Positions 1 through 5,918 of a stretch of 5,918 nt of DNA are shown here, piece after piece (the stretch's first letter is position 1; each line of letters begins with the position of its first letter). The stretch is taken from positions 1-5,918 of the forward strand of contig VGML01000134.1 in the NCBI GenBank assembly GCA_016866415.1. The letters run 5' to 3'. A model generated the notes under the pieces. That model did no database searches and was not told the DNA's origin. It was given only the letters and a program-made list of their open reading frames with translations. Source of the stretch: Bacteroidota bacterium. Its GTDB lineage: Bacteria > Bacteroidota > Bacteroidia > Flavobacteriales_D > Crocinitomicaceae. The position numbers were made by a program, and so were the translations under genes.

Positions 1-891
1 CGGTTTTTCTTTACGATCAGCAACCACTGCCTTCTCAACAATAAATTTGTGCGTGAAATTGGCATTTGCATCTGATTCTGCTTGTTCATAAGATCCACGA
101 AATTCTTCGATCTTTATAATCATCTCATTTCTTCGGTGTTCTAAAGCATCTAACATGGAACCATATTTTCTGTTCATGTCAATTTTTTGTTGAATTTCAG
201 CTTTTTCGCCTGGACTTTTGGAGTCAACCAAGGCTTGAAATAAGTTAGAGCGAATGTCGGTGGAAACAACTCCTAGATTTGACAAACTATCTAGTATGGT
301 CAGAATCGAATCTCTTTCAGCTTCAAGCTGACGCATTTTTCGCTTATTAATTTCAAACGCTGGTTTCGTTCGCTCATTAATCATTTCGTTTTTTACCGTA
401 TCGATTAGGTCCACAATATCATTTGCCATTTTGGCTGCAAGCTCGGGGTATTTATCCAAAACGTCTATCTGAATAGAACCATATTTCGTACGACTAAATG
501 TAAAATGCCCGTTGTATTCTTGATTTAGCTTGTAATTTTTATTTGTCTCATCTGGTTCAATTTCATAATGCTTCAACAAGTCATATTTTTCGACAATTCG
601 ATTTTTTATACGTGCTGATTGTAAAATTTGCACCAACTGTTCTGCTTGTTCTTCCTCTCCAAAATCCATAGCTGCGGCTTTCACGTTTCTTTGTTCAGAG
701 AACGAAACATTGCTTGATGCAGCTGGGAAAACAATTGCTGTTGAAAGGTAGAGAGGTGTAATAAGTAAAGAAACAATTACTGAAATCACAAATGCAATTC
801 CAGTGAAAACCATTAGAGGCTTTCTTTTTTGCCAAATGAATTGAAAAAGGTTATTTCGTTCCTCGTTGAGATTAAGGTCTTTATTTTCCAT
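1..891 (-). CDS. Wzz-type polysaccharide chain-length determinant / co-polymerase, 5' part of gene (297 residues visible)
   Basis: Reading down from the ATG at 891-889, the frame stays open for 297 codons to the window edge, so the gene is cut at its 3' end. The protein begins with a short charged cytoplasmic stretch (MENKDLNLNEERNNLFQFIW), then a membrane helix at about residues 25-47. Next comes the proline-bounded segment PLYLSTAIVFP (46-56), typical of the Wzz N-terminal domain. The motif FGEEEQAEQLVQIL (77-90) is common in Bacteroidota members. Residues about 170-285 are rich in charged heptad-like helix, as expected of the periplasmic coiled coil. The visible end, EKAVVADRKEKP, is the usual lead-in to the second membrane helix, which should lie just outside the window. 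Family members sit in the inner membrane and set the modal length of O-antigen, capsule or exopolysaccharide chains made by Wzy. No Walker motifs are visible, so a fused tyrosine kinase cannot be judged from this part. No Shine-Dalgarno motif precedes the start; the bases just upstream are T-rich on the coding strand. Confidence 0.88.
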   Translation of the reverse strand, partial: MENKDLNLNEERNNLFQFIWQKRKPLMVFTGIAFVISVIVSLLITPLYLSTAIVFPAASSNVSFSEQRNVKAAAMDFGEEEQAEQLVQILQSARIKNRIVEKYDLLKHYEIEPDETNKNYKLNQEYNGHFTFSRTKYGSIQIDVLDKYPELAAKMANDIVDLIDTVKNEMINERTKPAFEINKRKMRQLEAERDSILTILDSLSNLGVVSTDIRSNLFQALVDSKSPGEKAEIQQKIDMNRKYGSMLDALEHRRNEMIIKIEEFRGSYEQAESDANANFTHKFIVEKAVVADRKEKP

Positions 892-1010
892 AAAAAAAAT
901 TCAGCGCGAAGTTAGGGTTTTTCTACAAGTTATACTAAAAACCTGAGTTCGATTCTAAAATTGAAATTCAGATTAACATAAAAATCTGTTAGACAAGACG
1001 TTTACTCGAA

Positions 1011-1028
1011 AATTTAGCGGGCTAAATT
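1011..1028. repeat. Hairpin, 8-bp stem with GG loop (left half of palindromic element)
   Basis: The sequence AATTTAGC-GG-GCTAAATT is a perfect 8-bp inverted repeat around two bases. It lies in the left half of the 940-1206 element and is the mirror partner of the hairpin at 1118-1135. Reverse-complemented, the two agree at 14 of 18 positions. No T-run follows on either strand, so it is not a typical intrinsic terminator. Confidence 0.7.
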
Positions 1029-1117
1029 GAGAGGGAACAACGCAGTATAACTGGTTTTTATTTAAAGCTTAGTACTAATCCGCTGATAAACAACGATTTA
1101 CTTCACAACACTTTTTC

Positions 1118-1135
1118 GATTTATCCCGATAAATC
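1118..1135. repeat. Hairpin, 8-bp stem with CC loop (right half of palindromic element)
   Basis: The sequence GATTTATC-CC-GATAAATC is a perfect 8-bp inverted repeat around two bases. It is placed symmetrically to the 1011-1028 hairpin, with the same 8-2-8 geometry and complementary loop bases. The stem bases differ between the two hairpins while pairing inside each is kept, which hints that local hairpin shape matters as well as overall palindromy. Confidence 0.7.
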
Positions 1136-1227
1136 TTCAAAATAGTTGTTCGTAACTCATTGTTTCTGAGCGACCTGAATCCAATTTTATAAATCGAACT
1201 CAGGTTAAAAACTAAATTTCTAGGAAT

Positions 1228-2667
1228 TTATTTGAAATTAGGGTTCCTTAAGGCCAAATCTTTTAAATTTTTCAAATTGATAAAAGATAAAAGGAACATA
1301 AGAGATACTCCAATTATAAGTTGTGAAATAATTAAATAAATTCCGCTTGATTGCCATTTTGAGGCCAAAAAGAGCAATGTGATAAAAATCGAAAAATTGA
1401 AAATGGTTTTAAGTGAAACTGCTAGTTTAAAGACTTTTAAACAATATATAAATTGGATCAATGAAATACATGTTTGAGTAACAAAAGAGGCAAAAGCTGA
1501 TCCCGTCGCACCATATTCAGGAATTAAATAAAAGTTAAGTCCAACATTGAGTATGATTCCAAAGGCAGAAGAAATATTGAGTAATCGCAAGTTTCCGTTG
1601 GCGGTGAGTAATGTACCAAAAATAAAATTCATACATATGGCAAGAAAACCGAACATTAACCATTGAAATGCGGGTACTGATTCACTCGCTTTGTCGTAAA
1701 TTAATCCCAAAAGAAAATTTGCATTAAAAACCGTGACGACCACAATTAAAATTGCCCCCGACATCAATAAATTTCCTGAGGATTTTAAAAGGGGTTTTAC
1801 ACCATCCAAGTCGCTTTTTAATTGCTTCGAAAACATAGGAAACAATAACCCGGCGAATATCATTCCGAACATATACAAGGCATCAAGTAATCTGAATCCT
1901 TGTGCAAATATTCCTGATTCATAGGCGCCATTTGGATGAATTCGCTCGAGCATAACTCCATCCATTCGTGTGTAAAGCGTCATTAGAACAATTAAAACGG
2001 CATAGGGCAGACTCTTTTTGATAAAAGTTAAACTGAAATTCAAGTCCCAATTAATAAATGGTTTTTCAACATGTTTTAATAGTAAAAATAGCGAGACACA
2101 AAACGTACTGAAATAACAAAAAAACTGAATCCAAACGAATAGTTCAATTGTCATTTTCATTTTTGTAAATGATAAAAACAAGAACATGCCACCGACTAAA
2201 ATGAGTAGAAAACGATCTAAAACGGATATCAAAGCGTCTAGTTTAAAAAAATGAAATCCGGAGAAATGACTTCTGCAGTAGGCGGTCGACATCACAAAAA
2301 ACTGGTTGATTCCCAAAATCATCATGATAAATAGTGCTTTCGAAGAATAGTTTAAAACAAAAGCGAAGATCATTAAAACAGAGAAATAAATCAAAAACAG
2401 AATCAACCGAAAGGTGAAAATCTTTCCAAAGTAGCGTTTTGCTATTTCCGGTTTTTGAGCAATACTTTTGATCGTATAATTGTTTATACCAAGATCAAGA
2501 AGCATGTTCAATATTACGGATAAATTCAAAAGTGAGAAATAAAGTCCATATTCCTCAGGACCAACCCGATTTTGAACGGTCGCGTCTATTCCAAACAGCG
2601 CTAGCGGTTTTATTAGGAGATTTAAAAAAATCGTTATAAGTAGGCTAGAAAGAAACGTTTTTTGCAT
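1228..2667 (-). CDS. Wzx/RfbX-type polysaccharide (lipid-linked oligosaccharide) flippase
   Basis: This 479-residue, strongly hydrophobic protein fits the polysaccharide-synthesis flippase family (MOP superfamily), which usually has 12-14 membrane helices and about 400-500 residues. The N-terminus shows the family pattern of a first helix (about 5-25), then VGPEEYGLYFSLLNLS (35-50) and a second helix ending DLGINNY (58-64). Other typical features are YTRMDGVML (232-240) in the middle helix, GTLLTANGN (351-359), and NFYLIPEYGATGSAFAS (378-394). Family members move undecaprenyl-linked sugar units across the inner membrane before polymerisation. The ATG at 2667 lies 10 bases after the response-regulator stop, so the gene is probably transcribed with the two-component system. 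The only other polysaccharide gene in view is the partial wzz downstream, across a palindromic element. The sugar exported cannot be told from sequence; a teichoic-acid or colanic-acid type exporter of the same family is possible. Confidence 0.87.
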   Translation of the reverse strand: MQKTFLSSLLITIFLNLLIKPLALFGIDATVQNRVGPEEYGLYFSLLNLSVILNMLLDLGINNYTIKSIAQKPEIAKRYFGKIFTFRLILFLIYFSVLMIFAFVLNYSSKALFIMMILGINQFFVMSTAYCRSHFSGFHFFKLDALISVLDRFLLILVGGMFLFLSFTKMKMTIELFVWIQFFCYFSTFCVSLFLLLKHVEKPFINWDLNFSLTFIKKSLPYAVLIVLMTLYTRMDGVMLERIHPNGAYESGIFAQGFRLLDALYMFGMIFAGLLFPMFSKQLKSDLDGVKPLLKSSGNLLMSGAILIVVVTVFNANFLLGLIYDKASESVPAFQWLMFGFLAICMNFIFGTLLTANGNLRLLNISSAFGIILNVGLNFYLIPEYGATGSAFASFVTQTCISLIQFIYCLKVFKLAVSLKTIFNFSIFITLLFLASKWQSSGIYLIISQLIIGVSLMFLLSFINLKNLKDLALRNPNFK

Positions 2668-2677
2668 TTAGTTACAT

Positions 2678-3376
2678 CTATTCCTTCACTAAAAGCTTAA
2701 AACCAACTCCGTGTATATTCATGATTTCAATATTTGGATCCTCTTTTAAAAGTTTCCTTAGCTTCGCAATGTATACATCCATGCTCCGTCCATTGAAATA
2801 GTTATCGTCGCCCCAAACTGCTCGAAGTGTGGCATTTCGATCCAATATTTCATTTTTATTCTTTATCAAAAGGTTTAATAGTTGATTCTCCTTTGTTGTC
2901 AACTTTTTATCACCTTCAGCTAGTTTCAAAATGCTTAATTCCGGTTCGTAAGGAATTTTACCAATGAAAATTTGCTCTTTTACATTTTTGACTTCTGGGG
3001 CTACGCGTTTTAAAATAGCATTCAATCGGGCTAATAACTCTTCCATGGAGAAAGGTTTGGTCAAATAATCGTCAGCACCAATTTCAAATCCTTGTAATTT
3101 GTCTTCCTTCAGTGATTTGGCAGTTAAAAACAAAATTGGAACTTGCTTATCAATTTCACGAATTTCTTTAGCTAATGTGAATCCATCCATTTCAGGCATC
3201 ATGACATCAAGTATCAAAAAATCGAATTTCGTTTTGGATCCTGTAAATTTTTCGTATGCTAATTTTCCATTTCGAGCTAAATTAACAGCAAATCCTTTTC
3301 CTTGTAAATAGGTAAATAATAATTGTCCGAGATTTTCATCGTCCTCCGCTAGTAGTATGTTTAATTTCTTTTCCAT
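2678..3376 (-). CDS. OmpR/RprY-like response regulator (receiver + winged helix)
   Basis: This is a complete 232-residue response regulator of normal OmpR-family length. The receiver domain (about 5-120) keeps the full phosphorylation site: acidic pair D12/D13, phospho-acceptor D57 in LILDVMMPEMDG, T85, and K107 in DDYLTKPF. The C-terminal DNA-binding winged helix (about 137-230) includes LTTKENQLLNLLI and WGDDNYFNGRSMDVYIAKLRKLL; the latter is very like Bacteroidota RprY-type regulators. The ATG at 3376 lies inside the end of the kinase gene (16-base overlap), so the two are translationally coupled and almost certainly partners. The flippase gene follows after 10 bases. It should bind DNA as a phosphorylated dimer; targets are unknown, and control of the neighbouring flippase is only inferred from position. 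The A-rich stretch before the start stands in for a Shine-Dalgarno motif. Confidence 0.95.
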   Translation of the reverse strand: MEKKLNILLAEDDENLGQLLFTYLQGKGFAVNLARNGKLAYEKFTGSKTKFDFLILDVMMPEMDGFTLAKEIREIDKQVPILFLTAKSLKEDKLQGFEIGADDYLTKPFSMEELLARLNAILKRVAPEVKNVKEQIFIGKIPYEPELSILKLAEGDKKLTTKENQLLNLLIKNKNEILDRNATLRAVWGDDNYFNGRSMDVYIAKLRKLLKEDPNIEIMNIHGVGFKLLVKE

Positions 3377-5001
3377 TTTGATTTTGTATTAAATGTTACA
3401 ATAAATGTTGATCCTTCTCCAAATTGACTTTTCACTTCAATATTCCAACCATATTCTTCACAAATTGATTTAACGTAATTTAAACCTAATCCAAATCCTT
3501 TTACATTATGAATGTTACCAGTAGGAATGCGGTATAGTTTATCGAATATCTTAGGAAGAAATTCCTTTTTTATTCCGATTCCTTTATCACTAACGCTCAA
3601 TTCGAATGTTTTAGTGTTTTTTATAATTGAAATATTTATTTCTGGAATTTCCTTGCTATACTTAATCGCATTGTCAATCAAATTAGCAATTAGGTTTGTA
3701 ATATGCATTTTGTCCGCAAACAATTCGAACTCATTTCCATCAGACATAAAATTTATGGAGCCATTGGAACCTTGGATTCTAAATTGTGCATTCGAAATTA
3801 GATTCTCAATGAGTTCTTTCAAATTAATCTTCTCGATGTTTGCTTTTATTTCTCCCTTATCGATTACTGCGCTTTGAAGGATGCTTTCCACCAATAATTC
3901 CAATCTTTTATTCTCTTGCTGAATCATTTTAACAAATGGCGCAGTTTCGTTCTGACTATTTTCTTTAATTAAGTCGGAATCGCCAAGTGCCTCACAAGCG
4001 AGTGAAATTGTTGCTATTGGAGTTTTGAACTCATGAGTCATGTTAGAAATGAAATCTGTTTTCATCTCCGAAAGTTTCTTTTGCTCCAATATTGTTCTAA
4101 ACATAAACACGAGTGCAATTATAATCATTATAACCAGGAGGATTGTTACAACTAAAGATGCTTTCATTTCTTTAATTATATATGCATTTTTCTTTGGGAA
4201 GTAAATATGTAAATATAAGTTTTCGTCGAGGGAATTACTTGGAAAAAGGTTTGTTTTAGATGATTTATCAATGGAAATATTTTTGTCATATGCTTTTGGT
4301 CTTACGCTAAAATTAATTTTAGTCCCAAATTCATTTAAAACAGCGAATCTGTAATCTTTTGGAAGATCCTCCTTGGATAATTCCATTTGAATAACAGAAT
4401 CTAAAAAGATTGGGTCGATGCGCGTTTGAGGAGTTTGATATACATTATCTTTAAATGCTTGAATCATCATTTCATTGATGAACTTTGCTTTTTTAAAGAT
4501 TTGCTGAAGGACTTTTTGGTTAAGCTGTATTGTTAATTTTCCTTTGTCGGAAGTTGGAATATTTATCCCGTGATTTTGGACCAAATCCCTGATTTCTCGA
4601 ACATCTCTAGCTAAAACCTTTTGTTCAGCAGTAACACCAGAAATTGAATCATATGCTTTCCCTCGAATGACAAGGTAATTTTCTAATTTTCCATTAACGA
4701 AAAGGCTTGTATCTTCAATTGCGATTGATTCGTTGGCGGAGATTAAATTCTTAAATTCTTGACGAAGAACATCTTTGTAGTGACCGCTAAAATCACGATT
4801 TACAATTTGAAGATACCGTCTTAAGTCTTCAGCTTTTTCATGTCGAAAGGCAATTTTATCTAAACAAGTGTGAACATTGTTTTTAAATTGTGTAGTTTTT
4901 CGATCATAGAGTTGTATCATTTGAAATGCCTGAATAATCAGCAGGCAGAGCACCGATATAACAAGTAGGATAGAGGCTAAGCTTAATCGGATCTTTTTCA
5001 T
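3361..5001 (-). CDS. Membrane sensor histidine kinase (HisKA + HATPase), RprX-like
   Basis: This is a complete 546-residue kinase. Membrane helix 1 (about 8-28) and helix 2 (about 281-303) enclose a periplasmic region of about 250 residues in which I recognise no named sensor domain. The dimerisation/phospho-acceptor domain carries H323 in SNMTHEFKTPIATISLACEAL. The ATP-binding domain shows the N-box NLIANLIDNAIKYS (N444), the G1 box DKGIGI (472-477), an F-box around FDKLYRI (486-492) and the G2 box GFGLGL (502-507). All catalytic motifs are intact, so it should be active. There is no HAMP or PAS domain; helix 2 leads almost directly into HisKA, as in RprX-like kinases of Bacteroidota. It overlaps the response-regulator gene by 16 bases. 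Its start lies 68 bases after the stop of the PKD-repeat gene. The upstream sequence holds only a near-match to a -7 box (TAGCTTCG, 5019-5012), so it may have its own promoter, but this is not shown. Confidence 0.94.
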   Translation of the reverse strand: MKKIRLSLASILLVISVLCLLIIQAFQMIQLYDRKTTQFKNNVHTCLDKIAFRHEKAEDLRRYLQIVNRDFSGHYKDVLRQEFKNLISANESIAIEDTSLFVNGKLENYLVIRGKAYDSISGVTAEQKVLARDVREIRDLVQNHGINIPTSDKGKLTIQLNQKVLQQIFKKAKFINEMMIQAFKDNVYQTPQTRIDPIFLDSVIQMELSKEDLPKDYRFAVLNEFGTKINFSVRPKAYDKNISIDKSSKTNLFPSNSLDENLYLHIYFPKKNAYIIKEMKASLVVTILLVIMIIIALVFMFRTILEQKKLSEMKTDFISNMTHEFKTPIATISLACEALGDSDLIKENSQNETAPFVKMIQQENKRLELLVESILQSAVIDKGEIKANIEKINLKELIENLISNAQFRIQGSNGSINFMSDGNEFELFADKMHITNLIANLIDNAIKYSKEIPEINISIIKNTKTFELSVSDKGIGIKKEFLPKIFDKLYRIPTGNIHNVKGFGLGLNYVKSICEEYGWNIEVKSQFGEGSTFIVTFNTKSKWKRN

Positions 5002-5069
5002 GGCAACCCTACGAAGCTAAAAAATTTTCAAGGAGAAGCTTATTTCCCTTAACCTTTTTTAACAGCTGA

Positions 5070-5918
5070 TTAACGTATCAAGGTGACGTGACCAACCACA
5101 ATTTTTCGTTCGTCTTTTTTAGGGTTTTTATAAATGATTTTATAGGTATATGAATTATCTTGCACATCTCTTCCATTCATCCCGTAAGAACCATCCCAGC
5201 CCAGATTGACATCATGTGTTTCAAAAACAATTTCGCCCCATCGGTTGAAGATAAGCATCTCAAAGTTGTAGGGATCAAAACCTGTTGTGAAAATAGGCTT
5301 GAAAGTTTGGTTGAAGTTATCCCCGTCAGGTGTAAATGTATTTGGAATATAAATATTTTCCCCTTCATCGTATGGAATATAAACCTGCACAACATCCATA
5401 CAACCATGAGCAGTGAAAGCGGTTAAGGTTACTAAATATCCTTGAAGCGTATTCATAAACAAGTGATCCGGATTTAATTGATTTGAATTGCTATCATCTC
5501 CAAAATCCCATGAATAACTTGTTGCTCCTGTTGATGTATTATTAAACGAAATCGTTTGATTATCTTGTGTAAAAACATTTGGAGAAATTGTAAACGAAGC
5601 ATCTGGCAAACTTTCCACACATATATAATCTTGCAATGTCATCGAATTCGAACAGCCGTTTTCTGACGCCGTTAACGTGATGTCATAACATCCTCCTTGT
5701 ATGAATGTATATTGAGTGGAAGCACCATTGAGTGTTTGGCCATTACCCAAGGACCACGAATACGTTCCGTTAGCAGACCCAGTATTTGTAAATTGAACAG
5801 TAAGCGGTGCACATCCTGTTAATTGATCAGCAGTAAAGTTTATTGTAGGACTAGGGTTGATTGTAACAGTTCCTGAGGCTGCAGTACTTTGACATCCATT
5901 AAGCGAATAAACGACAGA
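5070..5918 (-). CDS. Large secreted PKD-repeat protein with T9SS type B (gliding motility-associated) C-terminal domain, 3' part of gene
   Basis: The frame is open from the right edge to the stop at 5072-5070, giving 282 visible C-terminal residues; signal peptide and N-terminal part lie outside. It opens with the tail of an Ig-like/PKD repeat (SVVYSLNGCQSTA, 1-13). One PKD-like domain follows at about 22-102 (CAPLTVQFTNT, YSWSLGNGQ). A second is at about 104-182 with the more canonical SYSWDFGDDS. The last ~95 residues (from 188) are the CHU_C/type B sorting domain: NIYIPNTFTPDGDNFNQTF, FNRWGEIVFE, GWDGSYG, ending in GHVTLIR. In Bacteroidota this domain directs export through the type IX secretion system and retention at, or release from, the cell surface. 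Such proteins are often adhesins or matrix components, but ligand and role cannot be read here. The TTG at 5750-5748 is internal (...YSWSLGNG...), not a start. No convincing terminator separates it from the kinase gene 68 bases on. Confidence 0.92.
   Translation of the reverse strand, partial: SVVYSLNGCQSTAASGTVTINPSPTINFTADQLTGCAPLTVQFTNTGSANGTYSWSLGNGQTLNGASTQYTFIQGGCYDITLTASENGCSNSMTLQDYICVESLPDASFTISPNVFTQDNQTISFNNTSTGATSYSWDFGDDSNSNQLNPDHLFMNTLQGYLVTLTAFTAHGCMDVVQVYIPYDEGENIYIPNTFTPDGDNFNQTFKPIFTTGFDPYNFEMLIFNRWGEIVFETHDVNLGWDGSYGMNGRDVQDNSYTYKIIYKNPKKDERKIVVGHVTLIR

Larger units (their letters stand above)
940..1206. repeat. 267-base imperfect palindrome, foldback/MITE-like element
   Basis: The left end 940-954 (AACCTGAGTTCGATT) is a perfect inverted copy of the right end 1192-1206 (AATCGAACTCAGGTT). 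With small gaps the pairing continues inward, giving 32-base arms at 940-971 and 1175-1206. Two further hairpins inside, at 1011-1028 and 1118-1135, have centres (1019.5 and 1126.5) that are exact mirror images about the element centre at 1073. The remaining interior shows weaker two-fold similarity. I saw no open frame of note. Short terminal inverted repeats around a non-coding core of a few hundred bases fit a non-autonomous mobile element. A transcribed structured RNA or processing site is the main alternative. Copy number cannot be seen from one window, so mobile origin is inference. Confidence 0.7.
892..1227. other. 336-base intergenic gap holding a palindromic element
   Basis: This is the only gene-free stretch above 300 bases in the window. 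Most of it is the 267-base palindromic element at 940-1206. The flanks are short: 892-939 lies directly upstream of the wzz start, and 1207-1227 directly follows the flippase stop. I found no exact Bacteroidota promoter box (TAnnTTTG) on the minus strand here, only the near-match TAACTTCG at 914-907. I also found no GC-rich hairpin followed by a T-run that would make a conventional terminator for the flippase gene. Any wzz promoter therefore remains unlocated. Confidence 0.7.
1228..5001 (-). other. Predicted transcription unit: histidine kinase, response regulator, flippase
   Basis: Three same-strand genes follow each other with a 16-base overlap and then a 10-base gap, with no room for a promoter or terminator between them. 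The simplest reading is one mRNA starting upstream of 5001 and ending near or inside the palindromic element after 1228. Whether transcription continues from the PKD-protein gene, or onward into wzz, cannot be decided from sequence. Confidence 0.65.

Noticed and set aside
907..914. TAACTTCG on the minus strand as a Bacteroidota -7 promoter box for wzz
   Set aside because: It has one mismatch to TAnnTTTG, and no TTG-type -33 box lies about 19-21 bases upstream.
1733..1924. Plus-strand open frame of 63 codons inside the flippase gene
   Set aside because: Antisense shadow of a well-supported membrane-protein gene, without motif or spacing evidence.
3099..3311. Plus-strand open frame of 70 codons inside the response-regulator gene
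   Set aside because: Antisense to the receiver domain, which is clearly the real coding frame.
3512..3877. Plus-strand open frame of 121 codons inside the kinase gene
   Set aside because: It lies wholly antisense to the conserved HisKA/HATPase region; its length is explained by the low-GC coding bias of the real gene, and it resembles nothing.
5012..5019. TAGCTTCG on the minus strand as a -7 promoter box for the kinase gene
   Set aside because: It has one mismatch to TAnnTTTG and no -33 box at the usual spacing; it is too close to chance in A/T-rich DNA.
5014..5041. AAGCT/AGCTT inverted repeat between the PKD-protein gene and the kinase gene as a terminator
   Set aside because: The stem is only 5 bp with an 18-base loop and no following T-run in the right position.
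5160..5426. Open frames of 88 codons (plus) and 76 codons (minus, 5177-5407) in the sorting-domain region
   Set aside because: Both overlap the conserved T9SS type B C-terminal domain in another frame and have no family features.
5748..5750. TTG as start codon of a small 226-residue PKD protein
   Set aside because: The same frame continues upstream without a stop to the window edge, and the TTG sits in the middle of the PKD motif YSWSLGNG, so it is an internal leucine codon.

Overview
The window looks like a low-GC member of the Bacteroidota, most likely order Flavobacteriales. The evidence is a type IX secretion (T9SS) type B C-terminal sorting domain behind PKD repeats, an RprXY-like two-component pair, and start codons preceded by A/T-rich sequence rather than Shine-Dalgarno motifs. 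The wording of the PKD/sorting-domain protein recalls Crocinitomicaceae such as Fluviicola, but that is an impression, not a proven assignment.

Every gene lies on the minus strand, so transcription runs from high to low coordinates. From right to left: (1) 5918-5070, the C-terminal end of a large secreted PKD-repeat protein with a T9SS type B sorting domain; (2) 5001-3361, a membrane sensor histidine kinase with a large periplasmic region; (3) 3376-2678, its OmpR-family response regulator, overlapping the kinase gene by 16 bases; (4) 2667-1228, a Wzx/RfbX-type polysaccharide flippase starting 10 bases after the regulator stop; (5) 1227-892, a 336-base non-coding gap; (6) 891-1, the start of a Wzz-type chain-length determinant gene that runs off the left edge.

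The kinase, regulator and flippase are packed tightly enough to be one transcript, which links a signalling system to export of a lipid-linked glycan. The flippase and Wzz proteins belong to the same general process: export and length control of a surface polysaccharide or O-antigen.

The most unusual structure is in the gap between flippase and wzz. A 267-base segment (940-1206) is an imperfect palindrome over much of its length. Its 32-base outer arms pair well, and two internal hairpins, each an 8-bp stem with a 2-base loop, sit at exactly mirrored positions. It has the form of a foldback element (MITE-like) or a long structured RNA; no coding capacity was seen in it. No tRNA, rRNA, CRISPR array, transposase or convincing terminator was found.
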